Assembly (NCBI RefSeq): GCF_049243985.1
Contig: NC_135376.1
Location: 30,128,001-30,192,000, forward strand
DNA: 64,000 bases
Direction of reading: 5' to 3'
From: Paroedura picta
Lineage: Eukaryota; Chordata; Lepidosauria; Squamata; Gekkonidae
The position numbers were made by a program, and so were the translations under genes. The notes under the pieces are model-generated. The model worked only from the letters and a program-made list of their open reading frames with translations. It was not told the origin of the DNA and searched no databases. Below, piece after piece: positions 1 to 10,699 of the stretch (the stretch's first letter is position 1; the number at the start of each line of letters is the position of its first letter).

Positions 1-239
1 CCATGGCTGGGGCTCCCCCTCAGCATGCACTGTGCAGCTGCTGCTGGCAGCGCCCCCCAGCGGGGGGCGGGAGGTCAGGGGTACAGGCGGGAAAGCAAGC
101 AGAGCAGGGGCTCAGGCGGCAGTGGCAACATCCCTCAGCAAAAGACTACTCTCACCCCCCCCCCACAGCCTCAGTAAAATTGTCAAGCGTTGACTGGTCT
201 CCAGTGATAAAAAAGGTTGGGGACCACTGTTCTATACCA
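1..239 (+). mobile_element. hAT-type DNA transposon, right end (cut by window start)
   Basis: The last 75 bases (about 165-239) closely match the right end of the complete element at 25745-26189, including the terminal GTTGGGGACCACTG, which is the inverse of hAT ends of the CAGTGGTCCCCAAC type. The GC-rich part before it (1-165) is probably the interior of the same copy, but the left end lies outside the window, so no target duplication can be checked. Family assignment rests on the complete sister copy, which has a perfect 8-bp duplication. Confidence 0.65.
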
Positions 240-1448
240 CTATACCTCACCGGCTCTCATTTTCTTGGCTACTTAGTTGACAGACTAGTAGGCATCTCGA
301 TTTCCTGTGACCTTTTCTGTGATTGTGGACTCTGCAGGTGTTTGTACTTTCTGTGCATCCAACTGCTGCCTCTTCTCCTACTATCTGAAGCTATGACTGT
401 TTCTGATTCAGACTTTCTGATGCAGTAATTTTCCATCAGTTTCCCAAGCCTACCTGGCCAAGGCTACTTGCTTGCTTAGGAGGAAGCAGAGGTTCTTAGG
501 TGTCAGTGCTTCTTTTAAAACCTCTGCTTTTCTTTTCAGAAGCTTGACGTCATGTGCTGATGAGTCATGGCTTTTAACAGAACTGCAAGCAGGGGCTGTA
601 GGCTTTGTTTGCAGCATCTGCTCTGTTAGTCATTCACAAAAAGAAAGTTCATAAGAAGCTCAAGGGAAATGCTTGTGTGAAGAAGTAATTAAATTTCTAT
701 TTCCATTGTAAGAGCTTATTTGTTTTAGGTACAGAGCTGAATATAGACAAGGAGGTGATAGAGACCTCTCTCTCCACACCTTTATAAATAATCCCCATGC
801 ATTGATTCAATAACTTAGATTTAATGAAAGCCATTGTCACATCCAGAACTATTGGTCCATACATTTGATTCAACCTTGGCGGAACAAAAGTAGCTTTTAG
901 GCCAGGTTATAATTAGCATAGGCCCGTCCAATCCAGTGACAAAAGTGCTGGCTGTAGTGGAATGGATAACACAGTTTGATACATTTGGATGCAGCATGAA
1001 GTTATACCTCTAAGCAAGCAGCTGTAAATGTTCCTCAATAGAAATAAAGAGAACACAAACTGGGGAAATTGGAGGTTGCTTGACTAAAGTGGGACTGCTG
1101 ATTGAAAGAGATTCTGCAAAAGCCAGTATCGGACAATGAGAGGAGATTTGGTGTACAATAAAGACCTCGCTGGGTATAACACAAAGAACAAGGTCCATGC
1201 TCCTCAGACACTTTCTGATGACTGAAGGGCTCTTTTTTTTTTTTAAAGGGGAGGTGATCCACTGATCACCCCAAACAAATTTAGGGGGGGTTGGTTCTGT
1301 GGCCTAGTGGGAGGAGGGAAGCAATGCAAATCATCACCCTTTCTGAAGGAAACCAGAAGGGAAAGTGCATAGAGCAGGACTGCAAGCGACAGGACAAACC
1401 ATGGTACTCAAGCCTGAGTTGGAAGACTCAAGGGTAATCTTTGTTACA
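240..1448. other. Intergenic, nothing recognised
   Basis: Mostly AT-rich unique-looking sequence. Short open frames exist on both strands but none resembles a protein I know, and none has splice-site or codon structure that would support an exon. Confidence 0.5.
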
Positions 1449-1665
1449 GTGAAAATTTAGTCCAATGGCACCTTTAAGACCAACAAAGATTTATTCAAGA
1501 TGTGAGCTTTTGAGTGCAGGCACTCGTCCTCAGACAAAATGGAACAAGGATTATGAGAGTACAGATATAAGGCAAAAAGTACATTCGTGGCAAATGTACT
1601 GTGTCATAATATCCATATTATGCACTATGGTAATTCTTTGCTAAAACGGCTAAATTAGTTAGTAG
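1449..1665 (-). repeat. Interspersed repeat with hammerhead-like core, copy A
   Basis: On the minus strand it reads through a hairpin block followed by AATAAATCTTTGTTGGTCTTAA. The same sequence recurs at 43451-43675 (copy B) and in shorter pieces at 40244, 48130 and 15330. Copies A and B also share the far segment around TAATTCTTTGC (1630 and 43651), so the element is at least 200 bp long. The minus strand contains CTGAGGA, a GAGTGC/GCACTC hairpin and AAAAG, a decayed hammerhead-type core. The family is common in sauropsid DNA; a Penelope-like origin is my inference, not shown here. Confidence 0.6.
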
Positions 1666-2084
1666 CAAAGATGAGTTAGATGCAGGTGAGTTAGATGCAG
1701 GACAGAAATATGGTAGACACTGGAACCGACCCAATGGAGGCAGAGTTGTCAAGGTAGCACATTGGAATCCATAGTGACACTGCCAACATGGAATGGCATG
1801 CCAAATTGGCCTGAGTTGATCTGGGCACAATGATGCATGACACAGCAAAGGAAGAAATCAACACAATGTCCTCAATTCTGGACAGGACTGTGGCATGGGT
1901 GGTAGGAATTCTAAAACTACCAAACTCCTGAAATCTCTGGAGAAGGTGATCCATAACTGGCATTGCACTGGTACATCTCCAAGGTGTAAGGATGTGACAG
2001 ATGTGTTCCAGGTTAGGAAGGGTCAGGGGGACATGCATAGCTCCAGGCAACTCTTGGTACAGCTATTGAAATGTTGTCGGGAGA
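1666..2084. other. Probable repeat interior, unclassified
   Basis: Sequence between the hammerhead-like repeat and the LINE-like tail. Open frames of 76-134 codons occur on both strands, but I recognise no domain. It may be the continuation of either neighbour. Confidence 0.35.
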
Positions 2085-2340
2085 GGAGAGAAGTGTTGAA
2101 CAATAAACAAGGGGATTGTCTCCTGACATTATCCAACATATTTTACTGGACTGCACTGTTTATTGTCCAGCGAAAGCATGTTATATCTCTTATTCCCAAA
2201 TGGAGAAATCATTCAAAAGACCTGATCTGCCAATTTTTATTGAGTGATAAAGATAAGGATGTTGATGTCACTTTTATTGTGGCTGAATTTCTGTCTTAAG
2301 TATTTAAATTCAAACTGATAGATGTATTTTCACTAACTCT
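2085..2340 (+). pseudogene. Non-LTR retrotransposon C-terminal remnant
   Basis: Plus-strand translation, in more than one frame, gives the pattern seen at the very C-terminus of vertebrate LINE-type reverse transcriptases: a 'TLSNI..' motif with the zinc-knuckle-like remains of the Cys/His region, then 'QFLLSDKDKDVDVTF.VAEFL'. The frame shift near 2150 and the missing upstream domains show a short dead fragment. The clade cannot be set from this much sequence. Confidence 0.4.
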
Positions 2341-2382
2341 GCTCATCTTGTTCCTAACCTGCTTTATGAAAAAAAAATGTAT

Positions 2383-2413
<31 letters not shown>
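2383..2413. repeat. (TG)n(AG)n microsatellite
   Basis: About nine TG units followed directly by six to seven AG units. Confidence 0.95.
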
Positions 2414-2586
2414 CAAGGGGAGTGACACTTAAAAAGCAAAGGGAGGAAATACCCAGGAAATGGAAGAAAACAGAATGGATGCATGTTGAATCTTCATGGA
2501 AGCAGCACAACAGCATGACAGCCGACACCACTGTGGTCCCCAAAGGACTCTGCTCTGCTGTATAAACTATATACATACATTGTTTT

Positions 2587-2800
2587 TAGGGATGCCAGCC
2601 TTCAGCCGGGGAACTGGGGATCCCCCGGAATTATAGCAACAGGCAACAGAGGTCAGTTCTCCTGAAGAACATGGTTGCTCAAAAGGTAGATTGTATGGCA
2701 TTATACCCCACTAAAATCCCTCTCCTCCCCAAACCTGCCCTCTTGCAGGCTCCACTCTCAAAATATCAAGGTTTTTCCCAACCCAGAGTTGGCAAGCCCA
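2587..2800 (+). mobile_element. hAT MITE, TAGGGTTGCCA family
   Basis: A 214-bp element beginning TAGGGATGCCAG and ending TTGGCAAGCCCA, flanked on both sides by a perfect 8-bp duplication ATTGTTTT (2579-2586 and 2801-2808). The 8-bp duplication and inverted ends point to the hAT superfamily. The internal text (a segment on 'ccactaaaatccctctcctc' and the two terminal blocks) recurs in about ten other copies in the window. It has no coding capacity. Confidence 0.85.
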
Positions 2801-3312
2801 ATTGTTTTCAGAAAGGGATCATGATTTTGTGGAGTCACATGTGGAGAGCCAAAGAAATGAAATGCTTTTTAAAATTATGAAACACAAACACAAACTTTTG
2901 TGTTTAGATTTTTTAACACCCCACCCCAATCCCTCTACAAATGTTCTTTGACTTAAACAGAGGAGTAGCAGTCATTTAAGGGCTCTCCAGCAGACCTCAG
3001 GATCAGCCCCTAAGAGCCAGATAATATTTCAGTCTCCAAAAGTCTCCTTCATTGGGTATTTCCTTCAGCAATGAGACAATTAGTGTCAGTTTATCTAATT
3101 GCCTGGTGGTTTACTCAGTCTGGCCCTGCAATTTTAAGCATTTCCAAAGGAATCCATTTGGAATTCTTAAGGTCTACTTTGCTTTAAAAAGAAACTTGTG
3201 GGATGAAGTGATAACTGAATACAGGCAACCAATCCCAATGGTGTCATTTGAAGCTGAAAGAGAATAAAACGTAGCTAGGATAATGAGGGGTACGGTCATG
3301 ACTATATGCTAT

Positions 3313-3402
3313 TTTGTTGTTGTTATGTGCGAAGTCGTGTCCGACCCATCGCGACCCCATGGACAATGATCCTCCAGGCCTTCCTGTCCTCTACCATTCC
3401 CG
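3313..3402 (-). mobile_element. Bov-B (RTE) LINE, 5'-truncated 3' end
   Basis: Minus-strand Bov-B 3' end with a short AAC-type tail (TTGTTGTTGT on the plus strand). Only 90 bp were inserted. A perfect 10-bp duplication TATATGCTAT flanks it (3303-3312 and 3403-3412), so the boundaries are exact. The remnant of the ORF2 C-terminus reads like that in the 63.5-kb copy (GLEDHCPWGRDGSDTTSH). Confidence 0.88.
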
Positions 3403-3412
3403 TATATGCTAT

Positions 3413-4123
3413 AGAGAGATGTAATTCTTGCTTGGAAGAGATTCAAAATAATTTTCTGTTCTGCAAAATGTGTATAGAAGCTGCAGGGTGTATCCCACAT
3501 TCTGTGTGATGCATTCATTTCTTTTTAAAAAAAATCTATTCTACCTGCAAGTTCAGGAAGATTTTCTTGTAAGTGCTTACTGAGTGATTCACATACTGTG
3601 CACTCAGCAGGAGCCTCATTTCTCCCCCCTGCCCCAAAATCCATAGAAAGAATGCTCTAAGATGTACAAGCTGGAGCTCTGTCTTTCTTCTGCACATTGT
3701 CAAACACTTCTCAAACTTTCAGAGGCTTTAGCTAGCCCAGATCATCATATACAAGTTCAGTTCAGGAGCTGAATGCAGGATAGGCCGAAGCCAGACATTA
3801 CCTGTCACGTGTCTTTTTCTCTGACATTTTGTCCGAGGAGTTCAAAGCAGTAAACTTTTCTTTATTACTTATATATTTACGTATTTATTACTTTTTTAGT
3901 TCAATATTTCTCCAGGAAGCTCAGGGTATGTACATGGTTCTTTTCCATTTTCCTCTCACAGCAGCCCCGTGAGCTAGGACAGACTGGGAGAGTGATGCCT
4001 CAAAGGCCACCAAGTGGCCTTCATGCCAGAGTGGAAATTATAAAGAACTCAGAAGAAAAAAGGAAATCACAAGGCACATAGTAGTCTTCTCTATGTTTAT
4101 AGATGAAAAGGTTATAACATAAA
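3413..4123. other. Intergenic; one possible old SINE piece
   Basis: Around 3955-4035 the text 'cacagcagccccgtgagcta' resembles the inner part of a squamate SINE in minus orientation, but it is too short to be sure. The rest shows nothing I recognise. Confidence 0.35.
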
Positions 4124-4131
4124 GTCTAAAT

Positions 4132-4267
4132 CAGGGGTAGTCAAACTGCAGCCCTCCAGATGTCCATGGACTACAATTCCCAGAAGCCCCTGCCAGCGAA
4201 TGCTGGCAGGGCCTCCTGGGAATTGTAGTCCATGTTCATCTGGAGGGCCGCAGTTTGACTACCCCTG
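4132..4267. mobile_element. Palindromic hAT MITE (fold-back)
   Basis: Starts CAGGGGTAGTCAAACTGC and ends with its near-perfect inverse; the whole 136-bp element is one long inverted repeat around a TGCCAGCGAATGCTGGCA centre. A perfect 8-bp duplication GTCTAAAT lies at 4124-4131 and 4268-4275. It is a non-autonomous hAT copy with no coding capacity; sister copies lie at 5426, 12394 and, in part, 29699. Confidence 0.9.
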
Positions 4268-4581
4268 GTCTAAATGGTCAAACATATGATCAAACATAAA
4301 GAGTCAACCAAAACGGGATCCTAGGTTAAGTGACCCGCTTTCTGTTTTATCTTCGTCAGTGGTTGCTCTTCCAATATACTGTCACAGTAGTAGTCATAGT
4401 ATCACATTGGCAAAATGCTCATAATCGTCTGGGGATTTCATGAAGTGCCAAAGAGTGGAAATTATAACATGAATTTTCCAAAGTCCACCCTAAAGCATCA
4501 TTTATAAGTAGCAGAGGTATACTGGGGCACAGTGGCGGGTTTTTGTGTGCCACATCCTCCTTAATTATGGCACAGCTCTAG

Positions 4582-4725
<144 letters not shown>

Positions 4726-4889
4726 CTTTATGTTCTGTGATCTCTATGGTCTTTGCTCCATGGTATTCTGCTGGTCAAGACTCGGGAAGAGACAAGATCA
4801 GGATCTGATCAGGATTCTGGTTTCTTTGTGTATCATAATGGAACCTCAGGAAGACTCTACAGGTTTCACAGTAAACTGATTCCAGCTGC

Positions 4890-4976
4890 TTTTGGACAGG
4901 TTTATTTAAACAGGTTTATTTACATATATATTGTATGCCGCCATGAGTCTCTGGAAAGTGGCGGGATATAAGTCTA

Positions 4977-5024
<48 letters not shown>
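4890..5024 (+). mobile_element. L2-type LINE or SINE 3' end with (TAA)n tail
   Basis: The text 'ttgtatgccgccatgagtct ... gcgggatataagtctaaat' followed by about 16 TAA/ATA units is the typical 3' terminus of squamate L2-like LINEs, here on the plus strand. Nothing of the coding region is left. Confidence 0.6.
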
Positions 5025-5025
<1 letters not shown>

Positions 5026-5073
5026 TATGCAACTTGGAACTAAAAACCCTTATTACAACTCTAGCAACCACAT

Positions 5074-5189
5074 TAGGGATGCAAGGCTCTCTTCACCAAC
5101 TATGGTACTATATCCCACTAAGGTCCTCCTCTTTTCTGAACTCCAGGATCCTCTCCTAAAACCTCCAGAACCCAGAAGTGGCAAACCTA
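5074..5189 (+). mobile_element. hAT MITE, TAGGGTTGCCA family, internally deleted
   Basis: Begins TAGGGATGC and ends GTGGCAAACCTA with the family's central 'ccactaaggtcctcctctt' block between. It is about 100 bp shorter than the 2587 and 6946 copies, and no target duplication is visible. Confidence 0.6.
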
Positions 5190-5425
5190 GATCTTGCTCC
5201 ATGTTGTAAAACTCTTTGCTGCTTTGCAATTCCTCTTTCCTTAGTATTATGCACTGTAATAAAGAAATCCCTCAACTTTTGAACTGTTAAACATCAGCTT
5301 TCTTCTGAATCCACAAGTGCACACTTAATTTGCATAAAATTCATGCCTGCCTCAGTGGAGAGAATAAGTAGACCGTGTATGGAGGTCCAGTATAATGTGT
5401 AATAGTACTGTGGAACCTCCTAAAG

Positions 5426-5516
5426 CAGGGGTAGTCAACCTGTAGCAAACACTGGCAAGGGCTCATGGGAATTGTAGTCCATGAACATCTGGACGACCAC
5501 AGGTTGACTAACCCTG
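5426..5516. mobile_element. Palindromic hAT MITE (fold-back), shortened
   Basis: Same family as 4132-4267: begins CAGGGGTAGTCAACCTG, ends with its inverse, and carries a perfect 8-bp duplication TCCTAAAG at 5418-5425 and 5517-5524. The left arm is shortened, so the palindrome is unequal. Confidence 0.88.
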
Positions 5517-5524
5517 TCCTAAAG

Positions 5525-6937
5525 GACTGCTTGCCCCCACATGAAGCAGTCTGGCAACTTCCGCCTCCTTTGGAGATTGCATCCCCAGCATCAGAAGTCA
5601 GGTGTGTCAGCGTCCATGGAACCATGTGAGTTAGGAAAGTAGGCAGGGGGGAAAACTGTGGGGCACAGGGGAAGAATGAGAGGGAACTGCTACAGGAAGA
5701 GATTCAGCAAAGAAGATAAGAGAGTGAGTTCAGGAAACAGAAGCAGAGTTGCTCAATAAGGCTTTTCCTTCTCAATCCTGCCTGGCTGTCACTGAATACC
5801 TACCCCACTTGAAACGTGGTGGCAGCAGTTAAACAGCAAGGAGCCCTAATGAGAAAACGGAAGTGTAGCAGAATGACGGTGCTGCTTCTTCTGTCTTTTG
5901 ATCAGCTTGACAACCAGAAATCCAGAAACTCGGGCCTGCAAGTATAGACATGCACATGCCCACTGGTGCTAATTGTGCATATATGACGACAGTCTTCAGA
6001 TTAATGACGTCTCTCCTGTTTAGAATCTCTCACGTCCGTTGCTTTAGTGAAAACTAAATAGATTCATGACCTTTCCATGAGTGTTCTTTTCCTTTGCAAT
6101 CCTTTCCTGAAATTCGTTTAACTGTTCAAACGGCAGAATGACAAGGAGTCTTAGTTTAAGCTTGCCAATCGTGCTATCATTGAATTTCGTGAGCCTGATG
6201 AAGCATTGGTCATACCCATTTGACTAAACTTCCCCACCCACCCATATCTACCATGAAGTGATGTGCAGCCTTGAGAAATAACTAGATCCCCCCCCCCCAG
6301 CACTTGTAATGACATTCAATTCCCCTCCCCTGAAACTCTATTACTACAAGTGACTGGGGAGGGGAAGCAAGCACCCTTACAACTGGGCATCAGGTAGCAG
6401 CAACACTGCACATTGAGTAGCGTTTCCAACAGCCTGGAGGGAAAATAATGTCCTTCCATTTTTATAGAACCTTAACAGGGGATTTTACTTGCCTTCATGC
6501 CATGAAAAACTTCACCACTTCTGTGCATTAAGGCTCTATTAAAGGGATAAGACTTATTTGCCTCCAGATTGGTGGGTGCCCTACTTGGTTCTTCTCTCAG
6601 GGTCCCCAAGCTGCATGGGGACTCCTTCTATGGCGCTGAAGTGGTTGCACAAATTCCATAACTGTGTGGGAACTGGAGATGTGAAACAAAAATACCTTTA
6701 GACCAGAAATATTTCAGGACAGAGAACTGCAGCATGTTAGCAAGAATCAGTGGGGAAAGGAAACCAGGCTGACAAAGAGCATGGTGGCAATCAAAATGGA
6801 CACTGGCCAGAATGTTGCATGGTTGAGGGAGGTGGTGTGGGATCAGGGATCATGGCGACAGCTATGCCATGGGATTGCCAAGAATTGAACATGACTGAAT
6901 GGCTGATAACCACGACCACCACCACCAAATCACTTAT
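5525..6937. other. Intergenic, nothing recognised
   Basis: No exon, RNA gene or clear repeat family seen. Near 6780-6915 a stretch ending in 'ccacgaccaccaccaccaaa' could be an old SINE or LINE tail, but I cannot place it. Confidence 0.45.
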
Positions 6938-6945
6938 CTCATAGG

Positions 6946-7148
6946 TAGGGTTGCCAGCTCTGGGTTGGGAAATACCTAGAGATTTGTGGGGTAGAGCGTG
7001 GGGAGGACAGGGACCTCAGCAGGGTACAAAGTCATAGGATCCACCTTCCAAAGCAGCCATGTTCTCCAGAGGAACTAATCTGGGACTCCTGAAAATCAAT
7101 TGTAATAGTAGGCGATTCCCAGGTGGTGCCTGGGAGTTGGCAACCCTA
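6946..7148 (+). mobile_element. hAT MITE, TAGGGTTGCCA family, complete
   Basis: A 203-bp copy bounded by TAGGGTTGCCA and its exact inverse TGGCAACCCTA, with a perfect 8-bp duplication CTCATAGG at 6938-6945 and 7149-7156. This is the cleanest copy of the family in the window and defines its ends. Non-autonomous, no coding capacity. Confidence 0.9.
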
Positions 7149-7156
7149 CTCATAGG

Positions 7157-7959
7157 GTAACACTTATGCTTGCCCCAAGTGATTGATCAGTGACATCGGT
7201 GCATGTATGAAAGTCATGGGTGTCAAAGATGACATGTTGGATGGCAGTGGAAAACATTGAAAAGAAGGAGGGAAAAAGGATGATCAGTCAGAGGATGAAA
7301 GATGGCCAAGGGAGATGAAATGGACACCTGGGCAGGTCAACAGAGGTTGTAAGTAGGAATCAGGGTCACTGCAAGAGGGGAGGAAGAGGCCAGTGAGGAG
7401 AGGATGGAGTCCCTGCTTGTTATTTTCTAATGTTAACTTCCTTAATACATTGCTTAAAAAAAACAACCTTAAACAGCTAAAAAAGGTATAATGTGTCACT
7501 TCATCAAATGCCTGTGTCATTTTTTACATATTGAAACATCATATCTGTCAAGACACCCCCATCAGAGGAGAACCTACCATTGACTGATAAACAATTTGCT
7601 TGAAACTTGCTTGATGGTTCTGCTCAAGTGCTTTCCTGCTAAATAGGAGTTCAGCTGCTAAATTACAAGTCTCCACACAACAACCATAAGAATAGAGGAA
7701 GTATAGGAATGATTTTTGTCATGATTATTCATTGTTACTTACATACATCTTACTGGTAGAATACGAGACAGCCCAATGCCAGCAAAACAAAACAAAGCCA
7801 CTAGCACCCTAAAGATTAACAAAGTTTATCCCAGTCTTTAATATCCATGGGACTTTAGTTTTATGGTTCTGCAATACACTAACTGGGCTACTTCTCCAGA
7901 ATTATGCTAGCATGCATAGGTCTTAAATGGGAACGAGTCAGAAAGTCAGATGTGGGAGA
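7157..7959. other. Intergenic, nothing recognised
   Basis: No coding or repeat structure I can support. Confidence 0.45.
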
Positions 7960-8125
7960 CCATGGCTTGAATGTCCATTTGGTCATGAAGCTCACTAGGT
8001 GTCTCTGGAGCAAGTTCTCTGTCTCTCTCTTTGTGTTAGTTTAACCTTCCTCACAGAGTTGTTTTAATGATGAAATGGGGGTGTAATTTCTATGGATGCA
8101 GCTCTGAGGTCCTTGGAAGAAAGCA
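7960..8125 (+). mobile_element. Old tRNA-derived SINE fragment
   Basis: The block 'accttcctcacagagttgtt' followed by 'gaggtccttggaagaaagc' matches the layout of the inner and 3' part of squamate tRNA-type SINEs. It is strongly diverged and the tRNA head is not clear. Confidence 0.4.
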
Positions 8126-9720
8126 TGGAGAAAAACATGGTATTTCTCATCATGCATTCTTAGAGTCAAAGCTCTCGTTGGTGGGTTGTCATACAATTTA
8201 TGGTTACAACAATGAAATGAAAAACCTGTCCCATGGCTTGTGACAACTGAAATATTTTAAACAAGAAAAGAGTTTCCCAAAAGTACAAATATTGTTCTTC
8301 TCTTTATTTGTAAGGACCAGGTTTTTCATCTCGTATTCTTCCTGCAAACCATCCCTTTCATTTCTGTTTGTCCTTGTTACATACAATTTATGGTAGCAGG
8401 CATCATTCCCACTCTGAAAAAGAAGAATATTCAATTCTGTATTTATATCCACCGAGAAATCTGTGCTTCTAATTCACCATCTTAGGTTTGACACAGTTCA
8501 GCTTTACAACTCAAGGTTGTGTAATTTCCCCTATTGTTTATAGGCTGCTGTACTGCATTTACAAAAAGCAAACAGGGTGGGAAAGATTCAAGAGCATAAC
8601 TAAAGGAAAGAACTATTCACGCCAACTCCCAGATGAACCAATCAGTCCAGAAGCATGTGCAGGCATACCCAAGGAATGTGAACAGGCACAGCAGTGCACA
8701 GAATGTGTGCCACTGGGAAGCATGCATGTGCTCCCACCGCAGCCCCATCAACTGCAGAATTCAGTAGCCCCTCCCTCTGCATTTCTCTAGTTCTGAATTT
8801 CCTCAGAAAACACATGACCTCTCTTCTTGGGCCAGAAATCTTCCTAATTTGATGTCAAGGGTCTGATGCGGGTCTCCCCAAATCTGGAGGCAGCTCCAGG
8901 GCATAGCAATGGCCTCACCCGAGATTCATCGTGAAATGAAAATTAAGTGCTGCATTCTATGAACAATTCACTGCTTTGATCAGTTGCAAGAACCTATTTC
9001 GCTCTCTCTATGCTGTGCGGGGGAGGGGAATTGGGTTCTTTTGTATTCATCTGCCCTCACATATTTTCCCCAGCATACTTCAGAATGTAGGAGCCTTTAT
9101 TTTTGCATGCCGGCTTTTGCATTCAGCATATCTGCACACAAAAACTTCACGGTGCTCATGGGAAGAGATTTTTTTTGTTTGTTTGTAGCAAAGCGAGACT
9201 TGCTTTTCACTCCCCCTGATATTAAGACATGAATGCTGCTCTTGAAATTGACAGTGATGTGCCCACAATATGAAATTAACTTCAATGAATGGCTGATTTC
9301 ATTTCAGCTTGGTTTAATTAGCAAGAGTCACAGCATGTCACCCAGCTCGGCATCTGAACATCTCCAGCCTAAATTGCTCTCAAAGATGAATTAAAATATA
9401 TTGCCAGGTAGAGCTGTTTTGTTATGCTATCAGTGATAATCTGGAGGAGGAGGAAGGGGTGCACAAAGCAGAAAATATTCCTCCCAAATTCATGGAAGAT
9501 CCTGATGGAGTCTAGGAAAAAGTAACGGAAGGAAAGTTGTGCTTACTGCAGGAAAGGCTGACTAAAACATCCCCTCAACTTATGGAAGGTCACTGGATTT
9601 CTACCCAGTCAGAGACTGTGTGTGTAAGAAATCATGCAGTACTGGAGAAGTTGATTCTCTTCTGCCTCCTGCTCTTATCTTTTTGAGGCCCATTGTTCAT
9701 GGTTCACCTTTATTTGCTGA
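8126..9720. other. Intergenic; one conserved-looking block
   Basis: No gene seen. The part at about 9250-9450 is free of repeats and contains several TAATTA-type homeodomain cores (for example 'ggtttaattagcaagagtca'); it looks like a candidate non-coding element, by composition only. Confidence 0.4.
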
Positions 9721-10545
9721 CTAGAAAGATAGCCCGCTGTAGGAGGGATACAGCGGGTGCTAGGAACTCACATGTCGGGGTGTCCCACGGCGACGGCTCT
9801 CTGCGGCAGCTCCGTGTGGCGGCGGCTGTCTGCGGCGGCAGGGAGGCCCCGGCAGCGGCGACAGGGAGGGCTGCGGCGGCGGCACAGAGGCCCCGGCAGC
9901 CGCGCTCTGCGCGACTGGCAGGGGCTCTGTCTGGCGGCGTCCTGACGTGGCGAGAGGCGCTTCGCGTCTCTCGCTGCATCAGGCCACTGGGGAGGGAGCC
10001 CCCGGCAGCCACGCGGAGCGCGGCTGCCGGGGGCTCCCGCGGGCGTCGGCTGCGTCAGGGCGCCGGGGAGGGAGCCCCCGGCAGCCGCGCAGAGCGCGGA
10101 TGCCGGGGGCTCCCTCAGGTAGTGGCCTGACGCGGCGAGAGGCACGAAGCGCCTCTCGCCGCATCAGGCCAGGAGCAACTGTGAGCCGCGCTGCGCGCGG
10201 CTCGCAGTTGCTGGGGCTGGGAATCAGAGGGACCAATCGGCAGGCACTTCGCGCCTGCTGATTGGTCCCTCCGATAGTCTGTGCAGAGGAAGGGTCCAAT
10301 CCGGACCCTTCCTTATCACAGACACATCCCGCCCCAGAAACCCTTAACGAATTATTTAATCCACTGCGCCCGCAGCGCCGCGGGCGGTGTTCAGATGTTC
10401 CAAAACAGACTAGGAGAAAGGTGAATGATAGGATTGGGGTTGGAACAGGATGGGAAATATTCCACTTCTTCTGTTGTATATCCATTATAGTAGCCTAGGA
10501 GCCAAGCCTGTTGCATTCAGGAATACAACGGGTACTAGACTGAAA
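9721..10545 (-). mobile_element. Helitron-like non-autonomous element with hairpin array
   Basis: Read on the minus strand, the left end gives a 9-bp stem CCCGCTGTA/TACAGCGGG (9733-9757), an 8-base spacer and CTAG followed by T: the classic Helitron 3' end. The right end has a second hairpin (about 10509-10535) next to CTAG. Between 9884 and 10390 at least eight hairpins with 10-20 bp arms follow one another: 9884-9930, 9941-9983, 9994-10038, 10068-10116, 10124-10170, 10174-10212, 10227-10271, 10278-10322. The body is far richer in G+C and CpG than its surroundings. Long open frames across it (up to 168 codons) are Ala/Arg/Gly/Pro-rich by-products of composition. The 5' TC end is not clear, so a Helentron-like relative remains possible. 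Confidence 0.6.
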
Positions 10546-10552
10546 TGGGTAT

Positions 10553-10695
10553 AATGCTATGGAAACCCCCCTCCATTTTCTCCAGAGGGATTTGCCTTCT
10601 AAGTCTGGAGATAAGTGATAATCCCAGGAGATCTCCAGATCCCACTATTCCCAAATCGCCAGGGAGCTCCCAACCCAGTACTGACAACTCTAGTT
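10553..10695 (+). mobile_element. hAT MITE, TAGGGTTGCCA family, 3' part
   Basis: Carries the inner 'ccattttctccagagggat' block, 'ggagatctccagatcccac' and the end 'cagtactgacaactctag'. The first third of the element is missing. Confidence 0.6.
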
Positions 10696-10699
10696 TCAA

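Noticed and set aside
9884-10322. CRISPR-like array
   Set aside because: The repeated units are hairpins of differing sequence, not identical direct repeats with spacers, and this is vertebrate DNA.
9693-10485. Several overlapping frames of 100-168 codons on both strands
   Set aside because: They arise from the GC-rich hairpin array; residues are Ala/Arg/Gly/Pro repeats mirrored between strands.
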